From Gymnopilus junonius (Eukaryota; Basidiomycota; Agaricomycetes; Agaricales; Galerinaceae), in contig JADNYJ010000015.1 of assembly GCA_015501075.1 (NCBI GenBank), forward strand, positions 310,001 to 374,000: a stretch of DNA of 64,000 nt. Reading direction: 5' to 3'. The notes beneath the pieces are model-generated. The model was not told where the DNA came from. It did not search any database and worked only from the letters and a program-made list of their open reading frames with translations. Below, piece by piece: positions 26,434 through 37,875 of this stretch. Positions within the stretch are counted from its first letter, which is position 1, and every line of letters starts with the position of its first letter. The position numbers were made by a program, and so were the translations under genes.

Positions 26434-28466
26434 TTTGTTCTACTGGTATGATTGATGGTTGTGTAAAAAATCTGCATGCTCTAGTGTAATTTATTTATTG
26501 CACATCAAAGCTGGTTATTCTGTAAAAGGGAGGATCTATGTCCGAAAGCTTTGAAAATTATTTATCTCTGATTTATACACCATATGTGGATTTATACTAC
26601 GCAGAACCAGTGACGTTCGGTGTGCATGAGTAAAACATAAGGAACAATCAGAAAAGCTGTTTAGATGCAATTATCAATTGTACAAGTTCGAAGAGCATCT
26701 TAGTAAACCCTTTCTGATATGTACACGTAGCTCGCGAAAAGTAGTTTATCTGGGTATACCTGTGTATACCCTGTTCTCGCAATACATATAGAGAAAATTT
26801 ACATGATGTGCACGGACTGTAATCGTCAGTAAACTGATTTGTCCTCCAACTCCCTCATGGTAACAGGGCAAAACATAGGCCACAGTGACGAATCTATCGT
26901 ACAATCGTAATGACTCGAGACGTCTTTTGGAACTGATAAAATTCTGGAAATTTGGCAGATTCAAGGTTTTTAAGATACGCCCAGCCTCGATGTGGGAAAT
27001 TATTTTGCAATAGATTTAGTGTCGAGCTGAATAAGTTCGCGTGCTTCCGGCGGGGAACGTCGTCGGTCAACTGTGGACACTCAAGATGTCCGGGAAAAAC
27101 GACGAAACCAATCATAATGTCTCATCTGAGGAGTGATGTTGATAGGGTAACGCTACGATTCACTGCCATTCCACGAGAAAGAGGAGAAAAGAATTCTGGG
27201 AAGGCGCCGAATGAAGCAGTAAAGGGCAAAGAGTCAGCTCCTTTAACTAATCGAACCGTCGGTCAATGTTCAAGTAATTGGGGTGGCAGAAATCGTTCGA
27301 GGAATTTGGAGCTCCTACTTAAGTTGAAAACCAGTGCCCTAGAAACGCTTCAGAAATTAGTGACAGAGAAGAACAAGATGAAAAATAGTACCTACCGCGT
27401 TAATATGGGCTATCGACTAAATTCGTTCTTCTTCATGCTGTTCGAGGCTGATTCCATACATGAAGGGACCATCATTTCCGCTTTGAATTAAGGGTCTTTG
27501 ATGCAGAAAACTGATGATTCAGTAAAAATTCCACCAGAGTTTGTGGAGCTTTCGAGAATAGAGAAGTGCATTAATGTACAATTTATCGCTTTCTGCAAGT
27601 CGGCGTGCCCGGATGTCTGCAGGAAGTGGACTGTTCATGTTCATTGATATGCTGTAGCATACTGAACCTTCGGGCTCGTTAACTTGGTAAGTGAATATAC
27701 TGATATCGTCCCTTCCAGGAATGGGACTGTCAAGGAGCGAGCCAAGGCGAATTGTCGGACCTGAGAGAATTATAAATGATAGACAAGGTTGAGAATATAA
27801 AATGACAGATGTGGATGGCTCTGCGAATACAACTTTGCTACATCTCTGGGCAGCCGTGGCAATAATGAGGAGTCTTGAAGAGTCACTTGATGATAAGATA
27901 ACCATTTACAATGATACTAGGAAAGGGTCGTATGCAGGTAGCTCTTGAAGAGAGATCCTATAGGCGCGTGATTTCCCAAGGTAGAAAAAGGGCTGGGGGG
28001 GCTCGGTATGAGTTGGGAAACGAGTGACCAATTCCATGCCGCCTAGAAATTCCGCCAAACTGGACCATATGAGTTACAATGATTCAGGACAAAGCACCAG
28101 TCTGTTCAAGGTATGAGTCTTCCCAAAGCCTTCCTGATGCGACATGCTTGCGTCAGGCCGGGGACGGCTGACAGGCACATACAAAGGGCGGGAATCAGTT
28201 TTAGATACACAAGGGGTAACCAGGACGCCCGACGACAACACTGATATCAATAAAGATTCAAGGAGACGTGAAGAAGACACAGCCCGAAGATATGTATAGC
28301 GAGCGCATGTGTATTTGAATTTGTTTGGCTAGTCAATGTTCCTTCCTGTTATAGTGAACAATTCCTGATATTCTCCCCACTCGTCCTTCAGCCTCTTTTC
28401 CGCTGTCACCCGCACACATCTTCATTCCCCTCCTCAAGTTCACCTCGCCAAAGCTGATTCACTAGA
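26434..28466. other. 2 kb region without a supported gene
   Basis: Between TRAP-alpha and Ras. Open frames of 128-179 codons exist on both strands (27519-27905 minus, 26952-27491 plus) and a minus frame at 28074-28280 begins with a hydrophobic signal-like segment. None matches a family I know and codon patterns are unconvincing. The last ~150 bases are pyrimidine-rich (TCCTTCAGCCTC, CACCCGCACACATC) and should be the Ras promoter and 5' UTR. Confidence 0.4.
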
Positions 28467-29570
28467 ATGACTTCCAGGGTAAGCTTGGACCCGTTTTTGA
28501 GTCGGTGTACAAGTGCTTATTGCCCCTCACAGGCCCAGTTCTTGAGAGAATACAAGCTCGTCGTTGTGGGAGGAGGAGGTTAATATGTTGTTGAAATTTT
28601 CGGCGCACTGTCTTAGTTTATTATTTTCAGGTGTCGGGAAGTCTGCTTTGACTATTCAGTTCATTCAAAGCCACTTCGTCGACGAGTATGACCCAACTAT
28701 TGAGGGTGAGCCGAATAGGCTATTCTCATCTCAGCTCGTTACTGACTATCATTTAGACTCATACAGAAAGCAGTGTGTCATCGACGACGAGGTTGCACTT
28801 CTCGACGTTCTTGATACCGCGGGTCAGGAAGAATACGGGTATGTATTTCTGGTTATCAAACTATCCTCCTTTTTTTTGGTGGGCAACACATGACACCTTG
28901 CCTCAAGGCAGTTTGACCCCACAGGCTCCGAGACTGATTTTCTTCTCCATTCTTATTGCACAATGTCCTTTCTTATTCCATAGCTGATCTTTTACGTCGG
29001 ACAGTGCTATGCGGGAGCAATACATGCGTACAGGGGAAGGTTTCCTTCTCGTGTATTCAATCACCTCCCGTGACTCCTTTGAGGAAATCAGTACATTCCA
29101 TCAACAAATCCTCCGTGTCAAGGATCAAGATTCATTCCCTGTCATCGTTGTGGCCAACAAGTGTGACTTGGAGTACGAACGACAGGTCGGAATGAATGGT
29201 ACGTGTATCCGTGATCTTAAAGTTCTATTCCAATGCTGAAATCAATCTGTTCTGCTAGAGGGTCGCGACCTTGCTAAGCACTTTGGATGCAAGTTCATCG
29301 AGACGTCGGCCAAGCAACGGATTAACGTTGATGAGGCTTTCAGCAACCTTGTTCGTGAAATCCGAAAGTACAACAAGGTCGAGATCAATTCCCCTTATGT
29401 ACATACTTGGCATGGACTACGCACTGACATTTATTATTATAATGCTGTAGGAACAACAGACTGGACGTCCTGCCCTCGCAGCACCCGGTGGAAACAATGC
29501 ACCCATGTACGGCGGCAAAGATCAACATGACGATGCTCCAGGCTGCTGCGCTGGATGTGTTGTCCTCTAA
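28467..29570 (+). CDS. RAS1: Ras GTPase
   Basis: Small GTPase of the classical Ras branch, a membrane-anchored switch for cAMP and MAPK signalling in fungi. The tiny first exon (MTSR) is followed by [16 protein letters not shown] and an intron inside the P loop before [15 protein letters not shown]. The effector loop [14 protein letters not shown] is intact, as are switch [11 protein letters not shown], the NKCD base-recognition motif in [14 protein letters not shown] and ETSAKQR. The C terminus ends CCAGCVVL: a CAAX box (C-V-V-L, predicted geranylgeranylation or farnesylation) with upstream Cys residues for palmitoylation. The stop is TAA at 29568-29570. The hypervariable region is short ([14 protein letters not shown]). 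Seven exons by eye. The alternative names Ras1/Ras2 cannot be separated from sequence alone. Confidence 0.95.
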
Positions 29571-30032
29571 CCACGCTTTTCTATCCCACTTTCATACACG
29601 TCCATTATTCCCGTATGCTGTTAGCTTTTCCATGTCTTTCTACCTCAACTCTTTTTGCTCTATCTCTATCTTTCGCGCATTGGTTGTTTGCCTCAGCTTC
29701 TTATTTTGCTACTCTTTCTCGGATTCAGACTCTTCAGTTGGAATAATTTTTAACAAATGTATACAATATCGCTTCAGATCCAATACTCTCCTTATGCCGC
29801 CCTGTATGGCTCAAAAAAAAACACAATATTACGACCACAAGGCTTACATTCAAACGTAAATGCGCCGAGAATGTTCTGGGCAGCTGTGTACTACGACCCA
29901 TACCTGGCATTCGCTGATATGGAACGCAGGTTTACTGCACCTATGACAGTTATCTGCCTTGGATGCTCCAATTTGTTTCGCAATAGATATGAAATTGGGC
30001 TGCATTTGGACCTTTCTCTGAGGCCTTTTCCT
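29571..30032. other. convergent 3' region of Ras and CIA30
   Basis: Pyrimidine-rich then AT-rich sequence between two converging genes, containing only short frames. Likely 3' UTRs. Confidence 0.45.
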
Positions 30033-31027
30033 TTACTGCGTCTTTTCAGGATCTTTTTCTGTAATTAATATTTTGCGCAGAATACGGGAATTTCAACGTA
30101 AGCGAAGAGCAAGGCAGAAAAAAATCAGGCTTACGTGACAGAGTGTCAACAAGCAGGTCCTCCTCATTAACAAGGCCGATTGAGTCAATTCCCAGCTCAT
30201 ATTTGCCCTCGACACTGCTGTTTCCGCCGAGGATGGAAATGCCTACACTCTTTATTCTCTCTTGATACATCGTTATTTGTGTTTGAGACATTTCTCCAGC
30301 GTTCGTCCTTATGAAATTGTTAAAGGGAATCTGGCATGAATCAGCAAAGTTAAGCTAGTGGAGTCGAAATTTACGGACGAATATATCTTCCCAAGCTTGC
30401 TTTTTTCGGAAATATAATCTGTGTTGCCATAAATCGGTGGAGACAGGCCCGTCAGTCTGAATGTTCACAAAGTAGGAATTGTGGGTCTTGGGATCGCCAG
30501 CGACGCGAAGCCGTAGGGCAATATATTCATGTGAAGACGCATCGTCTGTTAAATTTCCGAACAAAAATGCTGGCCTATTCTGAAAAACATTCCCGTGAGT
30601 AGAGCTCGGGAGAAAAGATATACCATGTCCAAACCTTATTTCGAAATCCAGCATAACCACCTCTAATCTTGCTCTCGTATCCTGGCTTGACCTGTAATCG
30701 CATATCACCCCAGAAGAGACCGGTAGCTGGCTTTCCAATGGGCTTGTTTATTTCTGGTCTCGGGTCCAAGTCTAGATTCACGGTGGACAGACCCCCAATA
30801 TCCCCATCGCACCCTGTAGCGAATTGTTGGACATCCTCCGGAGTGTTGAAGGTGTACAAGGTCTTGGGAGCGCGTAATGGCCCCTCTGCACCCTTCATTA
30901 ACATGACTGCAGATCCATAAATCAGATGTTGAGGCTTTTCACCGGATACAAACGCCCTACTGTTCTGGAGGCTTTGCCCTATCACTTGAACTGACCTTTG
31001 CAGGTATTTAGATAGATGCGAAGACAT
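30033..31027 (-). CDS. complex I assembly factor CIA30 (NDUFAF1-like)
   Basis: Mitochondrial assembly factor for NADH:ubiquinone oxidoreductase. The start at 31027 gives MSSHLSKYLQRSVQVIGQSL, a basic leader. The CIA30 domain follows: LYTFNTPEDVQQFATGCDGD, GLFWGDMRLQVKPGY, KIRGGYAGFRNK, then, after introns, GNLTDDASSHEYIALRLRVA, YFVNIQTDGPVSTDLWQHR, KKQAWEDIFIPFNNFIRT and SVGISILGGNSSVEGKYELG with IDSIGLVNE. The last splice (donor CGTAAGCC, acceptor TTACAG) gives a short end QKDPEKTQ with TAA at 30033-30035. Without that splice the frame would stop at 30046, so the C terminus is uncertain by a few residues. Confidence 0.88.
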
Positions 31028-31200
31028 TTTGAAGTAGGGAAGTCGATAGACAGATAACGGTACCTGTATTCAGCCTGTTCAACGAGGAAAGCTAGATAAG
31101 TGAATGTATCTGTGAGCGTCGTGGTGCAGAGTGTAAACTTACAGTAAAGGTTATGCAAGCACTGTAGCAAGCGCTGCCCATCGTCTCACGTGATACTATA

Positions 31201-32012
31201 TCCAGCCCGGTAACGGGTCAGCCCAGCACCTTTTCGCAGATTGCTTTCCACTGAGTAAAGATATTCACTTAGTTTTTTGACCAATATGTGACCACAGAGG
31301 TGAGGGATGCTTCTACGAGGTTTAAAAAAAATTAGGAATGCTCTGTCTTGGGTAGTGAATATTTTGCAGAGGAGAGTCCCAAATTGACCCGAAACCTGGG
31401 AAACGAGTCACATGGGTTACATTACCAATTATCATTTGATCAGACCTAAATGGGATATATTTAGCGCAATGCGTAGAGTGAAGCAAATTGGTGACGCTCG
31501 TTCACGCTCAGTTCTTACTCTAAAAATATGAAAAAAATTGTAGTAGATACTTTGAAAATAGGAGATATTATGTGCTAGCCTTGATCTTTGTAAAGTGAGT
31601 AATGAGTGATTAATTCTCTCAACAATGTAGCTGAAAATCCCTCTTTTTGGCATCTGACCCACATGATTGTCATGGTGCTCACACAATATCTACTCCATTT
31701 CCTCCAAAACAAATTGTACAATCGTACTTCTCCATACTGGAGGAAATTTCAGGCAGGTTTATACGGCTCCCAGTGCTTTCAGTCTTCCGCCAAGGCTACA
31801 TTTGTGTCAATTTTTGGGTCAGAATTTAGGACCAAGAAAAAATATCGGCCATTTTGAGTGGAAAAAATGAATTTTTTTGGGAAAACTCATGTAATCTATA
31901 TCCTACTACGTTTTTACTATTAAGCTCAAAAAACCGCTTGTAAAAATTCTCAGAATTGGTCAAGCAAATCGCTTTTGACCCGTTACCCAGTGTGACCCGT
32001 TACCGGGCCGGA
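31201..32012. mobile_element. 812-base TIR element with TA flanks
   Basis: Terminal inverted repeats of 20 bases: 31201-31220 (TCCAGCCCGGTAACGGGTCA) and the reverse complement at 31993-32012 with one mismatch. TA abuts both ends (31199-31200 and 32013-32014). A second copy of the GACCCGTTACC motif lies just inside the right end (about 31977-31987). The interior is AT-rich, has no long frame and no transposase motif, so it would be non-autonomous. TA target duplication suggests the Tc1/mariner superfamily. It lies upstream of CIA30. Confidence 0.75.
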
Positions 32013-32395
32013 TACAGTAAACCTCAAACCTTCAAATAAGTAATTTGAAATGGTCAAATTTTATTTAGAGCCTAGTACTTACCGGGCCTCTGATTGGTTG
32101 AAGGCCTCGCTTTTTGCCTCAGAAGGGCATGGATTTCGTTCGTTCAGAAGTTGCAAATAATCGACAAATAACCTCTAGTCTCAGAACTTCGAATCAGAGG
32201 GATGCAAGAGCAACCCCAGACAGGATATACACGAGAATTGATCATATCATTTAACATATGCAACTCTTCCAGAATTAAACCTCAATTCATCGCATCTGAC
32301 ACGCAGGTCGTGAGGCCCAAGGTGATCAAACCTTTTAGATAATTACTAAAAAAAAGGACTCTCAAAGTCCTCGAGAGGAACGAAGGTCATAAAGA
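32013..32395. other. intergenic region
   Basis: Spacer between the 812-base element and the 3' end of the receptor gene. No gene seen. Confidence 0.35.
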
Positions 32396-34607
32396 TTAAT
32401 TGTCGGAATAATGCGACGATGAAGCTCGCGACGAGGCTCTCATGTCTGGTGTGCTGCCCCGTGATAAAAGTAGTGGCCGGAGACGATCTGATGGAGATGT
32501 AGGAGAAACAGAGACTGAATTACTGCGCTCAATCTTTGCTGATCGTTGAGGCACTTTCGGATATGGTTGAGAGAAAGATGGTGCAACAACACTAGGTTGT
32601 CCATATGCTGAAGTATACGGTTGGGAAGCTTGACGATGGTGACCCCGTCGTGACCATTCAGAACCGCTGGCTTCTTCCGAGAACAACGAAGGAGACTTTG
32701 CAGGGGGAGATTCAGCGTGACCAAAAGTCTGTGTCGATCGTTGACGTGACAGCCACTGGTCTGTGTAGACTGGATCGTTCGGCTGCTCCGAGAGCTGAAG
32801 GTCAGGTAATGGTTGCTTTTCCACAGGAGACCGATTTCGTGGAGGAGCAGGAAGACCACGCGAAGAAAAAGAGTCGTTGCGAATATGTGCTGCGATATCT
32901 TGCCTTGGTGCGCGGACGGCTGTCGGAATCCGTGCCGGCGTTTGGATCTCCCACTGACTATAAGTGGAAGAATACGTGATAGAACGGCCAATCATGGAGG
33001 GACTCAGTTGGCCATCATTGCGTCCGAGGTACAGAGGAAGGAGTGGTTGCATCGACTTTCCACTTGACGTAGCAAATGAATTTTCGCTGCCTGGGCGCAT
33101 ACTCATAGAACCAAAGCTTTGTCCACGGTAATGTTGTATCTTCTCTTCCAAATCTGTCGAAGTCGGATCATATTTCTCGAGTGTGCCTGGGGTTCCGAAC
33201 GACTCTATCATCTTCTTGGTTGTTGTTGACGCAGAAGAACGTGCGTCAAAAGCAGGGCCTAGAACTCGGAAAGTATTGTAGAGCAACAGGACATCCACAA
33301 AGCCTAACATATGTTCGGTATCAGAATTTGAAAAGGGAAAGATAGGGCTTACTAAGGCTTATGTAGCATACGAAGGCGAAGACATTGGCTTCAAAAGGAA
33401 CAGTGAACCCGGAAATTACAAAAAGACGAGTAACCGCGTAAGGAATGAGAAGGGCAACATAAGCTACATATATCGTTAGAGACGGCCTTGGTTAGACATT
33501 GAATTGTATTCACCAACTGGATACCTCCAAAGATATTTCAGCATGTAACATAGATATTTTAGGAATCAAGACGTACCACAACATGCTCCTGGCAACGCGA
33601 GCAATGAAGCGCTGATAATTTTCTCCCTGGCTATTGAAGTCGTTCCAGCGTTCTTGTGGGTCCAGAGTAAGCTTAATGCCTTGCTTGAACTTGAGTGTAC
33701 CACGAAGAATGAGAAATATCAGCGAGTAAAGAATGGCACCGAGAACAGAAGCAAGAAGGATCTAGAGAGACGTAAAGCTAGGAAAATTCTACAGACCGTG
33801 TACTTACTGGCAGCAGATGAAGCACAAATTGTAGCTTAGGAAAGATGTCTCGCACACTGCAGGAAAGCCCCTCTGCTCCATATACGTGTCCCTCGGAAAA
33901 ATGAACCATGTATGGAATAACGGCTGCATGACAAACGCACGTATTAGATGCGTAATGCTTATGGGAAATATTGCAAACTTGCCTACGAGGAGTGACAAGG
34001 TCCAGCCAATAGCCATAGTCGTTCGGCATATGATGACGGACTGACGCATTTTCAACACTAGAGAATTGAACGTATGGATGGCGATAGCGATGGTGAAAAA
34101 GCCAGTTGCAAAATTCCCTAATTGCATCAAAGTAGCTGAAATCCAGATTTAATAGAGACATGAAGAGGAAGAAAACAAGCAAACTTACCTTGAGCATTAC
34201 AAATCCAGTCTATAATAAAACAAATACGGTCATATATCAATGCATAACATAAATTCGCCTTGTACTTGCCTTCCGTGATCCCATGTTCTACGGTCCACCG
34301 CAGTCCTAGGATTCCAGCGATTGCATTGAAGACCAGGGCAATGATCAAGCATGCAGCATAATGACCGAGTTGCGTGTTGAAGAAGACACACTCTCGAATT
34401 TCATCAGGCTTCGAACATCTTTGAATGGCCATCCAAGAAACCCTGCAGATGACCGACGCAAGAGCAATTGCCGAGAGTAAGGCAAATACGTTCACAGCCT
34501 GTCGTTGATGGAGATGAGCGGCCTTGCAGGTATATAACGAAGTAGTATCTTACAATTGCGCCGCCTAACTCGGTCGATGGTATAGGAGCAACTGCAGGTT
34601 CGGACAT
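32396..34607 (-). CDS. seven-transmembrane receptor (Git3/cAMP-receptor-like GPCR)
   Basis: Plasma-membrane receptor, spliced on the minus strand from MSEPAVAPIPSTELGGAI at 34605-34607. Successive hydrophobic segments are VNVFALLSAIALASVICRVS, YAACLIIALVFNAIAGILGL, NFATGFFTIAIAIHTFNSLV, a TTMAIGWTLSLLV helix, an ILYSLIFLILRGTLKFK segment near 33690-33760, VAYVALLIPYAVTRLFVISG near 33440, and FAFVCYISLGFVDVLLLYNT near 33300-33380. A long cytosolic tail (last exon, about 300 residues) is Ser/Pro-rich and disordered, ending SSHYSDN with TAA at 32396-32398. The topology and the long third loop and tail fit fungal nutrient or cAMP-type receptors; the ligand is unknown. Exon borders in the middle third were not fixed precisely. 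Confidence 0.72.
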
Positions 34608-35027
34608 GGCTTTCAAAGAATTCCAAGATCGTCGTCGAAGAGAAAAGAACGAAAAAGATAGTAGAAGTGGTGACCCGCGCCAGAATCGTGAGACGAGAAA
34701 TGTCTCTCCTGAAGACAAAAGGAACCAGTCCAGGTAGAATGACCGAAGAACGAGAGGCGCAACCTTCGACGAGCGTCAGAAGAAAGCCGAAGCTGAGGAT
34801 TTGTGGGCCCCACAAAAGGTATTTACATATGTTTATGCGGGCTATTTTTAGTTCACATTAGGAAGATGTCAACAGGTATGCATGTCAGACGCTAGCAAAT
34901 GCCAATGAATCATTTGGATGAGCATGGCGACCATCACTCTAACCTGCGCTAAGCAGTCCATCGGTATACACTGAGCATTACCCGGAACCAATATGATATC
35001 AAAAAGTCAAAATGCTCACCGTTGACA
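34608..35027. other. region between receptor promoter and Pol eta 3' end
   Basis: About 420 bases. No gene is supported. It should hold the receptor promoter and the 3' UTR of the polymerase gene. Confidence 0.4.
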
Positions 35028-37603
35028 TTACTTGCGAAAAAACTTTTCGATACCTCTCGTAGCAGGTGAGGCCTTCCGCTTCTTACTAGACTTCGGAGTT
35101 GGCTTGCTGGATATAGAGCTCAGCGGGCGGTGGCTGCCTTCATTGGCCAAGTCCCGGGCAAAATGGAAGTCGTCATGCTCTAGTTTAGCTCTCGTAAGTT
35201 GATCATGGATATCTTGATAATCGCCTGCACCAGTGTGATGGACAGTGGGAAGTTCGAATGTCTTGCCGCATCTGGCACAAACATATGATAAGGAAACCAC
35301 CTGAGATTTATCGTTGCCAAGGTTTTGGGGACTGCCGTCGCCGACTGCATTGGTCGCCGATCCTGGCTGCGCCACCTGGTCGATGTCGAAGATATCGCGT
35401 GGTTCTCGTGTTTCCTTTACAGAGGAACTTGACACGGGCTTCAAGAAACCTTCAATACTCTTTTGTCCCGCTTCAGCGACATCAATTCCCGTGAATGCCA
35501 ATTGAACGCTGGATACGTTCAAAGTCATGCTATTTCCGACCAATTCTTTCCAGAGCTTGTCACCTGCAGAGGCGATGGTATCTACAGTCACCTCCCTTGT
35601 AAAAGGGAACGGGGCTTGCTTTGAGCGCCCTGCATCATACCCTATGCACAATATAAGTACTCGGGTTGGGTGGTAAATCAGTTTTGAAGATTTGTGCACC
35701 TTTCCGGGCATGAAGCACAATGGTCTTGGGCCATAGATTTGGGGACATTTCTCTTGCATCCTTCAGTCGTAAGGCAAGCTCAGCAGCTAGGACACGGATC
35801 CAGTGCTTCCCCTCCGAGGCCTTGGTGATGGGCTTCGGCAGGTTCTTGGAAGCAAGCATACTCTTGGTAAGGGCAGAGCCCTTATCTTTGACTAGAATAG
35901 AATATCAGCGAAGAAATTCATTGTATATCAAAGATAAAATTACCTTCACTCCTGTCAATTCCTCTGTAGACCTGTTAACCTTGTATACTACGCTAAAGGG
36001 TATGAGCCTTACCTTAAGATTTCGTAGACCCATACAGAATTCTCTCCAAACTTGCTTTGCATTCCATCTGATTCTAGTCAGCCTTCTAATTTATAGATCC
36101 AACATAACGAAACATACCAAGACTGATAGTCCTGCGATGAATATACCTTAGCATGTTTACTTGAGATAGCAAGTATGCATGTACTCACAACAAATCACCG
36201 ACGGTGGAAACATCGAACTCTTTTGCAAGAGCACTGCCGAGCTTGCCGCCCAAAAATCGGAGCTGAATAGTTTTTTTCTGGAAGTAAATATAGGGTCATT
36301 TGGAACATAAAAGTCGCAAGCTTTACCTTCTGGAATTCCTTTGGCCTCAGGTAGTTGGGTATAGCTGTATTTCTGAGTATGCTCTTTCCAACGATGAGCC
36401 TATGGAATAACGAATAAGCGAGGTACACACTTGACTATCCGGCTTCTTATACGAAGCTGTTAGCTGTGGTTTAAGAACTAAGCATAAAGACACCAAGAGT
36501 CACGTCAGAAGAGGCACCTTTGCAAGGAATTTGTTCCGCGCGATACCCTAAGATTGAGGTCAAAACGTGTGCTTTGCAACATCTACTCAAAAGCTCACAG
36601 CGGACGTGGTGTAACCAAGCTTGGTTTTAACCGCCAGTCTAGCCTTCCCCATAAGCTCGGCAGCAATAGATAAGGCAACGTCATGCCAAGTAGTCGGCGT
36701 ATCGTCCCCTCTGCTTTTGTTACTGGCCAATTCGACCTCCTCGTCTTCTGGGGGGAGTGATGTTGTTGTAATGTTGGGTTGTCCATCTGGAGGTTCGTCC
36801 TCCGATGCCGGAGGTGGCGGATTAACAGGTATTAGATTCCCAAGACCATTCCAAGATATATTGGGCGGAGGAGGTAGCGGTGTATCGGCACCAAGAGGTG
36901 CACCAGGAGGTGTCTTTGAGAGATGTGGATATCTATGCAGCATAATCTCGCGCACAGGCTTCGTGAAGTCAAAAAATGCCTCATCTATGGATGCCTTCTC
37001 TTTTCACTCAGTGATCAATGAAGCGACCGTGGCCTAGAGGAGATTTGACGTAGACATACCAATTTCGCAACCGGGCACCTCTTCTTTAAACATCGCTGCT
37101 ATCTTCATGCTCTCCCTTCGATAATAATCTAGGGAAACCTATATATACAAATATGAGCCACCATCAGGCTGACTTCCGGAAGCCCTCACCTTGTGAGTGT
37201 TGGTGTCCACATCGTCCCAATACCCGGGTTCCTTCTCTCCTTCCTTGTATGTTGCCACATGTACGACCTTTAAATGCGGACATCTTTTGAGCGCATCCTT
37301 TTTCTTGTCCATCCGTGATATTCCGTACTTCCTTGCAGGGTAGTTTACAGCAATTAACATATCCCATTGAAGGACTACTAAAGGCACGTCCTTGTCGACC
37401 CTTAATCGGTTCATTTCACAAGCTGCGTAGAACGCATCGCTGTCGCATAGTGCTATTACTCGCAAAGGATCTCGGACGCCTAGGTTGTTTGAGAGCATAT
37501 GACGATAAGTTATCACTGGGTTGAGGTCATCGAAGTCATCTTCTGGATTTGAAGGTTTGTCTTTGCCTTTCCAAACGAGTTTTAATGGAGAGTTTGGCGT
37601 CAT
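35028..37603 (-). CDS. RAD30: DNA polymerase eta (Y-family translesion polymerase)
   Basis: Nuclear translesion polymerase that bypasses UV dimers. The start at 37601-37603 (MTPNSPLKLVWKGKD) is the first plausible Met. Y-family core: VIALCDSDAFYAACEMNRL carries the first catalytic Asp, then VNYPARKYGISRMDK, and the second acidic motif in ASIDEAFFDFTKPV. A Pro-rich insert follows (GADTPLPPPP... near 36800-36920), then TSAGIARNKFLAKLTASYKK and RNTAIPNYLRPKEF. The C terminus has KSIEGFLKPV (PIP-like), a UBZ zinc finger (CARCGKTF...HDQLTRAKLEHDDFH) and a terminal RGIEKFFRK, a second PIP-like motif, with TAA at 35028-35030. All expected modules are present. The exact intron list is not fixed, and a longer 5' end cannot be excluded. 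Confidence 0.9.
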
Positions 37604-37875
37604 CTCTTCTCCCACCAGGGTAAATCCAGTGTAGTGTATTGAGGTAAACGCGCAAAGCAAGATGTGGGTTGAGGTTCAGATTTGGAAGCGAGGTCGTTGC
37701 CTGTGACTGTGACAATACGTACATAACCGTAAATAGCGCGTCAATTAACAAAAACGATCTCATCATTGATATGGGAAGCACTCGGGGGTATACAGACCGT
37801 CGTTTACTTTAATGTCAAGGATTTCATGTCTTGTATATCATAAACAGCTTTTACATCCACGACTTGGGCAATAAC

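Noticed and set aside
26952..27491. 179-codon plus-strand frame in the 2 kb spacer before Ras
   Set aside because: Single open stretch with no introns, no family resemblance and a composition unlike nearby genes. Left as an unassigned open frame.
27519..27905. 128-codon minus-strand frame
   Set aside because: No domain and no supporting exons. Could be a young gene but nothing positive supports it.
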